Shown: positions 7,259-16,380, counted from the stretch's first letter. The stretch is 64,000 nucleotides of DNA from Anaerocolumna jejuensis DSM 15929 (GCF_900142215.1 NZ_FRAC01000035.1:1-64000); one strand, 5' to 3'. Notes: generated by a model not told the origin, from the letters alone. Program-made: numbers and translations.

Positions 7259-9164
7259 ATCGAGTAGGAGGGAGTGATTAGCTCCCGTCCTCTCACCGCA
7301 CCGTGCATATCGTTCGGTACACGGCGCGTTCAATAGTTGACGTGCACAGACTGATAGGCTGTGGCTAAATCATAGAAGCCACTGTTTATCAGTCTTTCTT
7401 TTGTCATTGCCATGTTTATTGCAACCGTATGTGTCGTAAACCAATACCCTCTGCGACTGTTGCCTGCCTGCCACGCTAAATCCTCCGGTACTCCCATCCT
7501 TAACAGATTTCTTACCTTCGTCTTAGGCTTCTTCCATTGTTTCCATATGCACATGCGGATTCTGTGATATAGCCACTTGTTGAGGTCATCTATTCGATTC
7601 TTCATATCTGCAATCCCATAATAATTCAGCCATCCACGCATATACACCTTTATCTTCTCTAAGGAAAGACGTATGCTTTGAACAGACCTTCGGGAACTAA
7701 GCTCTTTCAGCTTTGACTTCATCTTCTTCCATGACTTTACATGAACACGGACATAAATGCCCTTTCCGTTCTTTCCCAATGTAAAGCCAAGGTATTTAAA
7801 ATTTCGAATTGCAAATACACTGACCACACGGCTTTTCTCCTGGTTTACTTTTAGTTTAAGTTTTCCCTCTAGATATTTCGTGCTTGATTCCAGAAGTCGT
7901 TTTGCGGCTCTGTCACTCTTTGCAAGCAATACAATGTCGTCTGCATAGCGAACAAATGCCACTCCTCTTTCTTGGAATTCCTGGTCAAATTCATTCAGAT
8001 AGATATTCGCTAATAGTGGTGAGATATTCCCGCCCTGCGGCGAACCCTCCTCTGTCTCCATGACTACACCATTTTCCATGACACCACTTTTAAGGTACCT
8101 TTTAACCCACTGAATCACTCGCTCATCCTTTACATTTCTACGCAAGATATTTAGAAGCATCTCGTGGTTTAGAGTATCGAAATACTTGGTCAAATCCAAT
8201 GCTACTGCATGAGTGTATCCTTGTTCTGCATACTCTTTTACCTTTATAATGGCATCCTTTGCACTTCTTCCCGGACGATAACCACAACTACTGTCTGAGA
8301 ACAACGGCTCATAGATTGGCATGAGCTGTTGCGTAATGGCCTGTTGGAATATACGGTCTTTGACTGTTGGAATACCTAGCTTTCGTATTCCACCATCTGG
8401 TTTAGGGATTTCTTTTCTCCTTACCGGGTCAGGTGTATATTTCCCCGAATAGATTCTCTCGATAATGGCTTTCTGATTCTCCCGAAGATAGGCACCTACT
8501 TCATCGACGGTAATCCCGTCAATTCCCGGTGCTCCCTTGTTTGCCTTTACTCTCTTGAAAGCTCTGTTAAGGTTATCCTTATACAGTATCTTCTCCAAAA
8601 GTTCCGACTGTGCACTGTCCCTTTCCTTCCATATCCGGTTGAAGGAGCGATGCGCTCTCACATATCCTTCCTGTTCCGCACTATTCTTTTGTAAGCAGCT
8701 TTCTGCGTTTTCTGCATCCATTTGTCCTTCCTCCTTTCCCAGTTGTACTAAAGACTCCTATTGATTTGGTCCTTCACCTCTCGGCTACTATGACCTCTGC
8801 TGACTTCTGCATGTTCAGCACCGCCTCGTTTCCTTGTACGGTGGTTACTCCTTTCAGAGCATTTCATACAGACCTCCCCGGGTACCACACGTTTCTTTCT
8901 CTCCATCCATCTGCCACATTTACCATACATGATTCCGTGTAGTTATCGGGCTTCGACTTGGTGTGCAGCCTTACCCTCATGCATAGCCTGATGTGATTTC
9001 TGTTCGTCAGACCAGAGATTTGCCCACTGGTTAGTATGTTCCCAGTATCCGGCTTCCTTCAGATTCCACCTCACGATGGACACCCTTGCCTTCGGCTATA
9101 TCCTTCCCACTACCGGGCGGATTCCGGACTTGCACCGGTTAGAAACGTGCGCCGCCGGGCGCAC
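7259..9164 (-). mobile_element. Group IIC intron, about 1.9 kb, complete
   Basis: On the minus strand the element begins at 9164 with GTGCGCCCGG, a typical group II 5' end. It contains structured RNA domains I-III (about 8750-9160), an intron-encoded protein at 7330-8721, and domains V/VI at about 7259-7325 (GGTGCGGTGAGAGGACGGGA, ending CTACTCGAT at 7259). The protein lacks an endonuclease domain, as in class C. The 5' exon on the minus strand is a perfect hairpin followed by TTGCTGT, the recognised class C target (terminator stem plus short IBS1). Domain coordinates are approximate. The exact 5' base could be 9164 or 9166. Confidence 0.9.
7330..8721 (-). CDS. ltrA: Group II intron reverse transcriptase/maturase
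   Basis: The 463-residue intron-encoded protein supports splicing and target-primed mobility of its own intron. Reverse transcriptase motifs are intact: ALDLTKYFDTLNH with catalytic Asp176, SPQGGNISPLLANIYL at about 227-242, and YADD at 259-262. The maturase (GIIM/X) region follows (about 340-440: WLNYYGI, LNKWLYHRIRMCIWKQWKKP, and W.TTHTVAINMAM). No HNH endonuclease domain follows, fitting class C. The ribosome binding site AAAGGAGG precedes the ATG. The frame is full length, so the element could be active. Confidence 0.95.
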   Translation of the reverse strand: MDAENAESCLQKNSAEQEGYVRAHRSFNRIWKERDSAQSELLEKILYKDNLNRAFKRVKANKGAPGIDGITVDEVGAYLRENQKAIIERIYSGKYTPDPVRRKEIPKPDGGIRKLGIPTVKDRIFQQAITQQLMPIYEPLFSDSSCGYRPGRSAKDAIIKVKEYAEQGYTHAVALDLTKYFDTLNHEMLLNILRRNVKDERVIQWVKRYLKSGVMENGVVMETEEGSPQGGNISPLLANIYLNEFDQEFQERGVAFVRYADDIVLLAKSDRAAKRLLESSTKYLEGKLKLKVNQEKSRVVSVFAIRNFKYLGFTLGKNGKGIYVRVHVKSWKKMKSKLKELSSRRSVQSIRLSLEKIKVYMRGWLNYYGIADMKNRIDDLNKWLYHRIRMCIWKQWKKPKTKVRNLLRMGVPEDLAWQAGNSRRGYWFTTHTVAINMAMTKERLINSGFYDLATAYQSVHVNY

Positions 9165-9171
9165 ACAGCAA

Positions 9172-9201
9172 CGGGGTGGAATTCATAGAATCCCACCCCG
9201 A
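9172..9201 (-). terminator. Terminator hairpin of the lspA-like gene and intron target
   Basis: CGGGGTGG pairs with CCACCCCG around a short AT-rich loop, 55 bases past the lspA-like stop codon on the minus strand. The 3' flank is TTGCTGT and then the intron start, so the intron has displaced whatever T-tract followed the stem. Confidence 0.8.
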
Positions 9202-9256
9202 CTTTATACACAGAGCCAACAAATATCCTGCAAATCATTCAATTGAATATCATGCA

Positions 9257-9700
9257 TCATTTCTTAAAAAGTGACCGTATTGCTGCTAATGCTGATCCAA
9301 GAAAAATGCAGATATCTGAAATGTTAAAAACTATCTTCTTCAGAAACTTGAAGCTAAAATAATCAACTACATATCCTCTGGTAAAACGGTCATAAACATT
9401 GCTCAGAGCTCCCCCAAGTATAAAGGATAATGCCACTTTAAGAAGTTTGTCCCCTTTCTTTGGCAAAACAAGGACAAAAATCAGCAGTAAAACTCCCAAT
9501 AAGGTCAGTGATATTGTTTTAACCGTCTTTACATCATTTTCAAGGAAATTCAGCATGGCACCCTTATTATGATAACGTTCTATCACAATATTGCCGTTCA
9601 GGATTTCCTCTTTTTTATGCATTTCTTTATTCTTCTCAATGTAATTTTTTATCTTCCATTCTGTCAGAAATATTACTGCGATTAAAATCAAATAAAACAT
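9257..9700 (-). CDS. LspA-like signal peptidase II family membrane protein
   Basis: The 147-residue protein has about four transmembrane helices (residues 1-12, 58-80, 86-100, 124-143). It carries both LspA catalytic blocks: GGALSNVYDRFTRGYVVDYF with one Asp, and FNISDICIFLG with the other. LspA cleaves signal peptides from lipidated prolipoproteins. The sequence is divergent, and the charged KNKEMHKKEEI segment after the first helix is unusual, so this may be a paralogue rather than the housekeeping enzyme. An AGGAGGAG ribosome binding site precedes the ATG. It is the last gene of the glycosylation region on this strand, with a group II intron just behind its terminator. Confidence 0.8.
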   Translation of the reverse strand: MFYLILIAVIFLTEWKIKNYIEKNKEMHKKEEILNGNIVIERYHNKGAMLNFLENDVKTVKTISLTLLGVLLLIFVLVLPKKGDKLLKVALSFILGGALSNVYDRFTRGYVVDYFSFKFLKKIVFNISDICIFLGSALAAIRSLFKK

Positions 9701-9843
9701 AAGACTCCTCCTGTACCTGCAAACAAGTTAATTTCCTACTTCTCTTATCTTATTATAGTAAATTTTTACATGTACATCAAGAGATATGATTGGATTTAAG
9801 AAATATTCAGAAATAACCTGCTTTTTCGTAATAAATACACTGC

Positions 9844-10866
9844 CTACATTAAGCTTTCCCGAAGCGCAGCTGCCTGCTCTCTGTAGTTATTTGCCTCTTC
9901 TGTATTTCCGGCCTTTTCATAGCACAGGGCAATTTTTTCCAAGGGCAGCTCCTTATTGTAATGGATATTCAGCTCTGCATCTGTTTCAAATGCAGCATTC
10001 ATATACCAAATAACTGCTTCCTTTATATTATCCTTATTATAAAAATACTCTCCAACCTCATAGCACACTTCAGCACTTGCTTTGCCGGTTGCTATATTTT
10101 TCAGGGCATATCTTAGTATTAGTTCAGAATCGTTTTTTATACGTCCGCAGCGAACCAGTATACATTGAATAAGTTTTATAACCTCCTCGGAAACCTCCTG
10201 CTCCAGAAGACCGGTAAAGAAAGACTCCGCTGTCAAAAAATCCTTATCTTCTCCTGCAATAAAAAGCTCTCTGGCATACATACTTATTAGTTTTTCCGAA
10301 AAAGCAGTTCCTTTCTGTATCAGCCGCTGAAAGATGTCAAAATCTCTAACAGCATGATTATTTTCCGGCATATGAAGGATTTCAATCTCACTATCGTATA
10401 CAACAGGGTCCAGCATAACTGTTTCATGAATTGGATCTGTCCAGGTGAACTGACGAAGTCTTTTAAAGAGTTTAGGCCTGTATTCCTTATCAAAATTATA
10501 AGTAGTATTAAACTCCAGCTGATTCGCATACATCATCTGAATAATATCAATTTCCGGTATCAAATGTTGTTTCAGTGTAAGAAATTTTTCTCTGTTAACT
10601 TCATCAATAACTTCATCCGCATCCGCAACAAATATATAATCCATGGCTGCCTTTGAAAAAGAAAAATTTCTGGCGGCAGCGAAATCATCGATCCATTTGA
10701 AATCATAAATTTTGCAGTTATATTTCTTAGCGATTTCCTTTGTACCATCAGTGGAACCGGTGTCTACGAGTATAATTTCATCCACCAGACCTTTCAGGCT
10801 GTCAAGGCATCTAGCCAAGACTCTTTCTTCGTTTTTTACAATCATGCAAGCACTTACAGTTATCAT
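9844..10866 (-). CDS. Family 2 glycosyltransferase with C-terminal TPR-like repeats
   Basis: The 340-residue protein has an N-terminal GT-A fold: CMIVKNEE at about 7-14, DTGSTDGT at about 35-42, FAAARNFS, and the metal-binding DAD at 82-84 within VADADEVID. The C-terminal half is helical and TPR-like (VCYEVGEYFYNKDNIKEAVIWYMNAA, LEKIALCYEKAGNTEEANNY). This is the SunS/WaaE-like architecture found next to flagellin genes in Clostridia. It probably transfers a sugar onto flagellin or onto a flagellin glycan. The start at 10866 is chosen because TGGAGG lies 6 bases upstream. An open frame runs eight codons further without a better site. Confidence 0.88.
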   Translation of the reverse strand: MITVSACMIVKNEERVLARCLDSLKGLVDEIILVDTGSTDGTKEIAKKYNCKIYDFKWIDDFAAARNFSFSKAAMDYIFVADADEVIDEVNREKFLTLKQHLIPEIDIIQMMYANQLEFNTTYNFDKEYRPKLFKRLRQFTWTDPIHETVMLDPVVYDSEIEILHMPENNHAVRDFDIFQRLIQKGTAFSEKLISMYARELFIAGEDKDFLTAESFFTGLLEQEVSEEVIKLIQCILVRCGRIKNDSELILRYALKNIATGKASAEVCYEVGEYFYNKDNIKEAVIWYMNAAFETDAELNIHYNKELPLEKIALCYEKAGNTEEANNYREQAAALRESLM

Positions 10867-11222
10867 AGCTGCCTCCATTATAGATGTCATTAAATACTTA
10901 GATTCGTCAAATATTCTAATAAAATTCCATTTATCTGTACATTTTATACAATGACATAGCCTATTTATAAATTTCTCTTTTTGTATATAATTGCAATCGA
11001 CATTTTAATTTATTTTATACTATATTTCTGCAATGTGACATAAACACTTGGAAATACTGACAATTTTGATAAGGTTAAATCTGCCTTGTTGAAAATGCCT
11101 ATAAAGCTTAAAATAAATTAGCAAAAACTTCTAGTGCTTTTGCCCTATTTTGCTTACCGAATGTAAATTAATGGTTATCATAATGCACAAGTATTTTGTA
11201 AATTATCGTCGGTTTACCAATA
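10867..11222. other. AT-rich intergenic stretch without recognised features
   Basis: This stretch upstream of the glycosyltransferase start shows no open frame, hairpin or promoter that I would defend. It ends at the promoter of the RNA candidate. Confidence 0.5.
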
Positions 11223-11251
11223 TTGTACAGTTATAATTATCGTGTTATAAT
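11223..11251 (+). promoter_or_regulatory. Sigma-A promoter of a small RNA candidate
   Basis: TTGTAC at 11223-11228 and TATAAT at 11246-11251 are separated by exactly 17 bp on the plus strand. No plus-strand coding gene follows, and both neighbouring genes are on the minus strand. Confidence 0.7.
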
Positions 11252-11257
11252 ACATAC

Positions 11258-11412
11258 ATAGCAAGTAAAACTTGCTCCTATCTATCAACTGGAGCTATTA
11301 ATATTACTTCTCTCTAAAAAAAATAGCACAGTTATCTATTTATCAGACCGTTCTGGTCAAATCTTTATTAGTAGGGGTTTTTAGGGTGGGGATGCCCTAA
11401 AAACCCCTTTTC
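11258..11412 (+). ncRNA. Candidate structured small RNA, about 155 nt
   Basis: A good promoter is followed by hairpin AGCAAG/CTTGCT (11260-11265 with 11271-11276). GGAGC at 11291-11295 can pair back to GCTCC at 11274-11278, or GCTATT at 11294-11299 can pair forward with AATAGC at 11322-11327, so two folds are possible. A small GACC/GGTC hairpin lies at about 11346-11358. The end is a very strong terminator (AGGGGTTTTTAGGG at 11373-11386 with 11395-11408, then TTTT). There is no open frame with a ribosome binding site. I do not recognise the family. Confidence 0.55.
11373..11411 (+). terminator. Strong intrinsic terminator of the small RNA candidate
   Basis: A 14-bp perfect stem (11373-11386 with 11395-11408), an 8-base loop and a TTTT tail. 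On the minus strand it may also stop transcripts of the gene ending at 11552. Confidence 0.8.
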
Positions 11413-11551
11413 CACTAGACGGTTTATGACAGACTCTCTTTATAATTAACTTTTATAAGTTAGCGTATAGCATCCATTCTTCTCTAGCAACAGAATCTTT
11501 AAGATGATACCTTCCTTCTTTTAATAATGTATAAAAATATTATAAATCTTT

Positions 11552-11947
11552 CTAATTTAATATTTGATTTGTTAAAACAGCAGCTCTAATACTTGAATCT
11601 ACAATAAAAGGAAGCACCTCCTTAGTAAGTGCCTCTGCTATCATTTCATCATTTTTTCCTTTGATAGCTTCTCCTAAATCATGAATAACTAAATTTATTT
11701 TTTCCTTATCAATGATCACTTCTCCCACATTAACCAAATCCATTGTACGATTCAGCACTTCTATTATCCAGTTGATTCCATTTAAAATAGATTTCAGGTA
11801 TTCGTCAGTATCCTCTTGTCCGTTTCCCCTCAGCTCACCACTGACCGTTTCTATTGCCGGAATGAGTTTTTGTGAATAATGATAAAGTTCCTCCAATGCC
11901 TCCAATTGCTTTATCTTTAATGATTCTTCCTGCATATTATTTACCAT
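11552..11947 (-). CDS. Small helical protein of unknown function in the glycosylation cluster
   Basis: The 131-residue product is predicted almost wholly alpha-helical and acidic, with no signal peptide or membrane segment. Its C-terminal half (LVIHDLGEAIKGKNDEMIAEALTKEVLPFI) has the same layout as the end of the small protein at 26885-27193 (LETEKALK-type helix, then a GD..L..D.L.YDI.. helix). That suggests two members of one family bracketing the glycosylation genes. The gene begins at the first ATG after an in-frame TAG. The only strong ribosome binding site (AAAGGAGG) lies about 28 bases too far upstream, in front of ATG-TAT-TAA. A SigD-like TCCGATAT is at 12008-12015 but lacks a -35. Confidence 0.6.
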   Translation of the reverse strand: MVNNMQEESLKIKQLEALEELYHYSQKLIPAIETVSGELRGNGQEDTDEYLKSILNGINWIIEVLNRTMDLVNVGEVIIDKEKINLVIHDLGEAIKGKNDEMIAEALTKEVLPFIVDSSIRAAVLTNQILN

Positions 11948-12067
11948 GTACTATATTTTCAAATATTTAATACATGATTTCCTCCTTTAGATTATAATAT
12001 ATCTTTTATATCGGATAAATTACCTACTGGAAATAGGGCAACTTCATATAATAATGTATACTTTATT

Positions 12068-13252
12068 CTAATTCAACAACTTGGCTAATTCTTCAGCTCT
12101 ATGTTTCCATGTATGTGCGAATTTCGTTTTTATATACCCATTTTGTGCAATTTCGGCACTACCTTTCCTATCACATAGAATCTTTTCTATTTTATCTGGT
12201 AGTTCATTTATTCTGGATAAGGAATACTTTATATAATCCTGCCCTTCTACATATTTATTTTTTATAAACTCACTTTCATCGGTAACACAGACTGACTTGC
12301 TTAACATTGAATTAAAGATTCTGTCATGCCCACCATTTTTAAACCATGGCATAATATTTAGTGAGATTTTTGTATTCTTCATATTGCAAATGCACTCATA
12401 AGAATTTATGGATCCATGGCGAATAAGATTTTCAGGATGAATACATGGCAGCATATCCCAACCCTTTCCAAAGACATGGACAATATATCCGTTGTCTACC
12501 AAACTCTTAATAACCTGTCCCCGAAAATGAAATCGTACATATAAATCAATAAAAATCATAGCTGCCATCCCTTCTTTTAAGTCTTCCTCACTGGCATCAG
12601 GTATCTCAAGGCGTATGTATTTTTCCATAGCTTTATCCATAGGCATATCCGTATTGGTCATTAACTCATTGACTATGCGCCAATAAAAAGCTGCATATTC
12701 ATCATCAATCCGATTAATATATTTTTCAAACGTAGTTGGCGGAGTGTAATTTCCGGTAAATATAATATCAAATTTCCTTTTATAAAAGGGTATATAGTCA
12801 CTGTCTATTTCTGTTCCTGCCAAAGGCAGAAACTCAACCGACTTTACCTTTTTATAAAACCTCTTGACGTAATTCACATGATCATTGTCAATACAAAACA
12901 TTTTATAATAATCCGGCAAATTCTCAAAATCCTTGTCATAATAAAAAGGGTGGTCCACCAGAATATTAAAGCAGAGAACTTCTCTCTGATTCCATAGAAG
13001 TTCTCCATCTTCCATTATAAAGTCCTCATCTTTACCAATACCAATAAAATTAAAAGTTATCATAGCAGTCTTTCCTTGCTCACAAAACCAGATTAGGTCA
13101 ATTATTCCTTGTTGTAAAAAATCATAATCAAAAATATATACCTCATAACCCAGCTTCCTAAAGGTCTTTGCCATCTGTTCGGAAAAGTAACCAAGGGTTT
13201 CGATATTGTTTTTGAATAAGATAAGTTTATTTATTGTTTTATTTACAATCAT
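12068..13252 (-). CDS. CgeB-like glycosyltransferase
   Basis: The 394-residue protein has two Rossmann-like halves of a GT-B enzyme. The C-terminal part carries the CgeB/GT1-type signature: HGSINSYECICNMKNTKISLNIMPWFKNGGHDRIFN at about 280-315, then VCVTDESEF, and a final helix ending AHTWKHRAEELAKLL. The N-terminal part (about 1-170) lacks obvious motifs. Such proteins accompany flagellin and spore-surface glycosylation loci. The donor and acceptor cannot be read from the sequence. The ribosome binding site is weak (purine-rich AAAGAAAAAA). It lies between two family 2 transferases in the same orientation. Confidence 0.75.
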   Translation of the reverse strand: MIVNKTINKLILFKNNIETLGYFSEQMAKTFRKLGYEVYIFDYDFLQQGIIDLIWFCEQGKTAMITFNFIGIGKDEDFIMEDGELLWNQREVLCFNILVDHPFYYDKDFENLPDYYKMFCIDNDHVNYVKRFYKKVKSVEFLPLAGTEIDSDYIPFYKRKFDIIFTGNYTPPTTFEKYINRIDDEYAAFYWRIVNELMTNTDMPMDKAMEKYIRLEIPDASEEDLKEGMAAMIFIDLYVRFHFRGQVIKSLVDNGYIVHVFGKGWDMLPCIHPENLIRHGSINSYECICNMKNTKISLNIMPWFKNGGHDRIFNSMLSKSVCVTDESEFIKNKYVEGQDYIKYSLSRINELPDKIEKILCDRKGSAEIAQNGYIKTKFAHTWKHRAEELAKLLN

Positions 13253-13316
13253 TTTTTTCTTTATACCCTAATTCACTTTCCGATTTCATTCGAATCTTTA
13301 CAAACCTTTTTTCACC

Positions 13317-14426
13317 TTAAATTTCACTTAAGCGTAGTATAGCAAGATCATAGTCCTTACATTTCATATAATTCCTTTTTGCTTCTTCCTTCTCCCCCAA
13401 ACATTCATATATTACGCCAATATTATAATACGCCAGATAATCATTTACGCCTTCTATCTTACACTCAGGCTTTTCTGCCGCTTTCAAGAACTCTTGAATT
13501 GCTTCCTGAAATCTTCCGTTATTCATTAAGATTAACGCTATCAAAAAGATAAAATCGGCTGAATAGGCAAATATATCATAAATATTCAGCATCTGAAGAG
13601 CTTCTTCATATTGTCCTGAATTAATCATTGAATACCCATAGCTCTCTACCAAATCACGGACATACTCCAATCTTACATCCAAATCGGCATATAACGCCTG
13701 CCCAAGAAATTTATAGGAATTTTCATAATCTTCTTCCATATAATAGCTCTTTCCTAACTGATAAAGAAGATATGGATCATCCGGCTGCTGCTGTAAGGAA
13801 GCAGTTAGGAGAGTGATATTCCTTTCCGTCTTTTTCTTTCTGACGTTAAGAGCACCTTCATAACCGGAATGACGGATTGTCAGTGGAATATGATACGAGC
13901 TATCATAAATGGCAGTTCCTTGATTCAATTGAAGAACTTTCTTATCCTCTGTATCTGCCTCTTCCTTTTCTGAACCGCCTGGCATTACTTGTTCATGTAT
14001 AATTCCTTCATAATGATAATATCTTTTAGAAAATAACCTGTTTATCCTTTCTCGAAATTTATGTGAAATTCCCTGGGTTGTAAATTCACTGATACGCAAA
14101 AGGCGTCCGATTTTATTCATATTTTTCGCGATGAGCTCCTTTATGCTATCCATATCGACGCTTTCTACAATCTCATCACTGTCAAGAATTAGTATATATT
14201 CATTCTCTGCCTTATGAATCGAATAGTTGCGTGCTGCTGCAAAATCGTTTTTCCAGACATAGTCATATACCTTATCCGTATACCTAAAAGAAATTTCCTT
14301 TGTCCTATCCTCAGACCCTGTATCTATTATAATTATTTCATCAACAAATGGAGCTATGCTAGAAAGACAAAGCTCTAGAGTGCTTTCTTCATTTTTAACA
14401 ATCATGCATAGACTTATTTGATTCAT
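13317..14426 (-). CDS. Family 2 glycosyltransferase with TPR repeats
   Basis: The 369-residue protein is a second SunS-like enzyme. Its GT-A domain shows CMIVKNEE at about 7-14, DTGSEDRT at about 35-42, FAAARNYS, and the metal-binding DSD at 82-84. Two or three TPR-like units fill the C-terminus (YLLYQLGKSYYMEEDYENSYKFLGQAL, YYNIGVIYECLGEKEEAKRNYM). It is paralogous to the gene at 9844-10866, sharing nearly identical first 75 residues in layout, but is otherwise distinct. The AGGAGAAAG ribosome binding site precedes the ATG. Likely role: adding sugar to flagellin or extending its glycan. Acceptor unknown. Confidence 0.88.
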   Translation of the reverse strand: MNQISLCMIVKNEESTLELCLSSIAPFVDEIIIIDTGSEDRTKEISFRYTDKVYDYVWKNDFAAARNYSIHKAENEYILILDSDEIVESVDMDSIKELIAKNMNKIGRLLRISEFTTQGISHKFRERINRLFSKRYYHYEGIIHEQVMPGGSEKEEADTEDKKVLQLNQGTAIYDSSYHIPLTIRHSGYEGALNVRKKKTERNITLLTASLQQQPDDPYLLYQLGKSYYMEEDYENSYKFLGQALYADLDVRLEYVRDLVESYGYSMINSGQYEEALQMLNIYDIFAYSADFIFLIALILMNNGRFQEAIQEFLKAAEKPECKIEGVNDYLAYYNIGVIYECLGEKEEAKRNYMKCKDYDLAILRLSEI

Positions 14427-14666
14427 TGCTTTCTCCTAATAAAATCTTACTTTTGTACAATTATCCTATAGATAGCAATCTTATTTTCCTACACTTTCAT
14501 GAAGCTGTTCTGTTAATCTTCATATTTCTTATTAAAATCAAATTGTAGCAACTGCCATATTAATATATACTGAATAGATTCAAAATCATGTATTGCTGCA
14601 ATAATTAGCTCTAAAATCTGTTGGTATTACATATGTAATTCGTTATTGCTAAATTATTTTATGCTA

Positions 14667-15431
14667 CTATTTTAAAATGTTCATTATATTTTCTCTTACT
14701 TCTCCATATTCAACTTGCTTTCTATATAAAAATTCAGCAATTACCTGCATTAATTCTAAATCACTCTCATGATCCAAATCCAGGACAGCTGTATCCTGCA
14801 TTACGATAGCTTCACATTTTCCATCAAATATTCCTTTTCTCTGCACAAGGAAATCGGGTGAATATGCATATAGTGATGCATTCATATCAAATACCTCAGG
14901 TGCTTCCTGTCTTGCGTTATAATCCGATGTGATAACACGCCCATAACCATGATCTGTTTTTTTTACCATATTAAAATATGGATTCCTTCTTGAAGCTGTC
15001 ACAGAAAAAACAATATCAGTAGCACCATCATCTAATTTCATATTAATAAGATTACTGACATCTGATACAGTTCTTAATGGCGAAGTTATATCTAAATCTA
15101 CAACTAGATCATAATCAATTAACTTCTTATTTTTCATTACCTCATAACAGTTCTTTATAACTTCAATTTTCGGTGTATTATCTAAACCAAGGTTTTCTTT
15201 TCTTTCAATAATATCAACTGAAAAATTTAATTTGTTTGTAAACAAATCCATAAGCTCTTTACTATCTGTATTGAGAACAACATCACAATACAGATCAGGG
15301 TTCTGCTTTTTATATAGTTCTATGACAGACACCGTATAAAAAGGTAACGGATATTCTAAAAAATCTATGATATTCTTATTTTTAATTCCTTTAGAACCCG
15401 CTCTCCCACATATTGTAAAAAGTATCTTCAT
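14667..15431 (-). CDS. Acylneuraminate (CMP-nonulosonate) cytidylyltransferase
   Basis: The 254-residue protein activates a nonulosonic acid with CTP (NeuA/LegF/PtmB family). The N-terminal nucleotide-binding motif is CGRAGSKGIKNKN at residues 8-20. Further family blocks are LVVDLDITSPLRTVSDVSNLI (about 110-130) and VLDLDHESDLELMQVI near the end. The start at 15431 is chosen because GGGAGA lies about nine bases upstream, inside the last codons of the preceding gene, whose stop is one base away. It completes the CMP-sugar pathway encoded upstream in the same operon. Confidence 0.9.
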   Translation of the reverse strand: MKILFTICGRAGSKGIKNKNIIDFLEYPLPFYTVSVIELYKKQNPDLYCDVVLNTDSKELMDLFTNKLNFSVDIIERKENLGLDNTPKIEVIKNCYEVMKNKKLIDYDLVVDLDITSPLRTVSDVSNLINMKLDDGATDIVFSVTASRRNPYFNMVKKTDHGYGRVITSDYNARQEAPEVFDMNASLYAYSPDFLVQRKGIFDGKCEAIVMQDTAVLDLDHESDLELMQVIAEFLYRKQVEYGEVRENIMNILK

Positions 15432-15432
15432 T

Positions 15433-16380
15433 TTATTTATCTCCCATAACAATATTTAAAATTTTCAGACCATGATTTATATCATTGTCATTCATTTCTT
15501 TTCCATCAATAATATCAAAAAAGTGTTCTATTTCTTTAATCTGAAAACCATTTCTTTCTTCATTGAACTGAATTCTTTGTCCGCTTTTCAAAAAATGCAC
15601 TTCACTATTAACCAAATCACCTACTATAGTATCATCTTCAGTAAATATCTGAATTTCTCGTGAATTTTTTCGTCCGAAATAATCCAAATGTACTTCTACT
15701 GCCATAGTGACATAATCTGCAATATAAATTGATAAATCATCACTATCAATTTCAAGGTTTGAAAACTTTCCTTTTATATTCATAACATTCCTAGGTTGTC
15801 CAAATAAATAGTAAATATAATCCCACTCATGAATCAGGTCTATTGAAACACCACCGCCTTGATCAATATGTGCACTGTAGGTATCACGATAATCTTGATC
15901 TTGCCTCCACTCAGGCAAGTAACTAGAGCAGATTACTCTAACACTAAATACATCTCCTAATTTTATATTTTGCTTTAAATATTGAATTACTTTAGTATAT
16001 CGTAACGGACAAGCAACATAATAAATACTATTCTCTTTTAGATGTAATGTATCTAATGATACATTTATAGATTCAAACACTGGCTTCTCAATAAACATAT
16101 GCTTAGTCTTGGAAACAAACTGTTTTATTGTCTCATAATGCATAAAGGTAGGATTTGTTATAAAAATAATATCATAGTTAGAAGGCGCATCTTCATAATT
16201 ATAATATATGTTATCAATGAATTGCATTATATCTTTATTAATTGGATTACCTTTTCCACTTCTAATGATATCAATACAAAATGACCTGTTTTTTTTTTGC
16301 AAAAGCATTAATACATTTTTTAAATGCCTATTACCAATAGAACCCATTCCAATCATACCTATTTTATAAGTCATATTCAT
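15433..16380 (-). CDS. Gfo/Idh/MocA-family NAD(P)-dependent oxidoreductase
   Basis: The 315-residue protein has the dinucleotide-binding GMIGMGSIGNRH motif near the N-terminus, the EKPVFES block that positions the nicotinamide, and DQGGGVSIDLIHEWDY with the probable catalytic His and Asp. These enzymes oxidise or reduce sugar hydroxyls. Its substrate is probably a pathway sugar or CMP-sugar, but that is inference. The start at 16380 is preferred because AAGGATTGG lies upstream. The open frame extends 17 codons further without a site. A second Gfo/Idh gene lies at 17202-18179 and is not a close copy. Confidence 0.85.
   Translation of the reverse strand: MNMTYKIGMIGMGSIGNRHLKNVLMLLQKKNRSFCIDIIRSGKGNPINKDIMQFIDNIYYNYEDAPSNYDIIFITNPTFMHYETIKQFVSKTKHMFIEKPVFESINVSLDTLHLKENSIYYVACPLRYTKVIQYLKQNIKLGDVFSVRVICSSYLPEWRQDQDYRDTYSAHIDQGGGVSIDLIHEWDYIYYLFGQPRNVMNIKGKFSNLEIDSDDLSIYIADYVTMAVEVHLDYFGRKNSREIQIFTEDDTIVGDLVNSEVHFLKSGQRIQFNEERNGFQIKEIEHFFDIIDGKEMNDNDINHGLKILNIVMGDK

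Noticed and set aside
8748..8930. Minus-strand 60-residue frame upstream of the intron protein
   Set aside because: It lies in the structured RNA domains of the group II intron and is very Arg/Lys rich by base composition.
11258..11412. 6S RNA or 4.5S RNA
   Set aside because: No long end-to-end rod with a central bubble and no SRP Alu or helix 8 motif could be seen.
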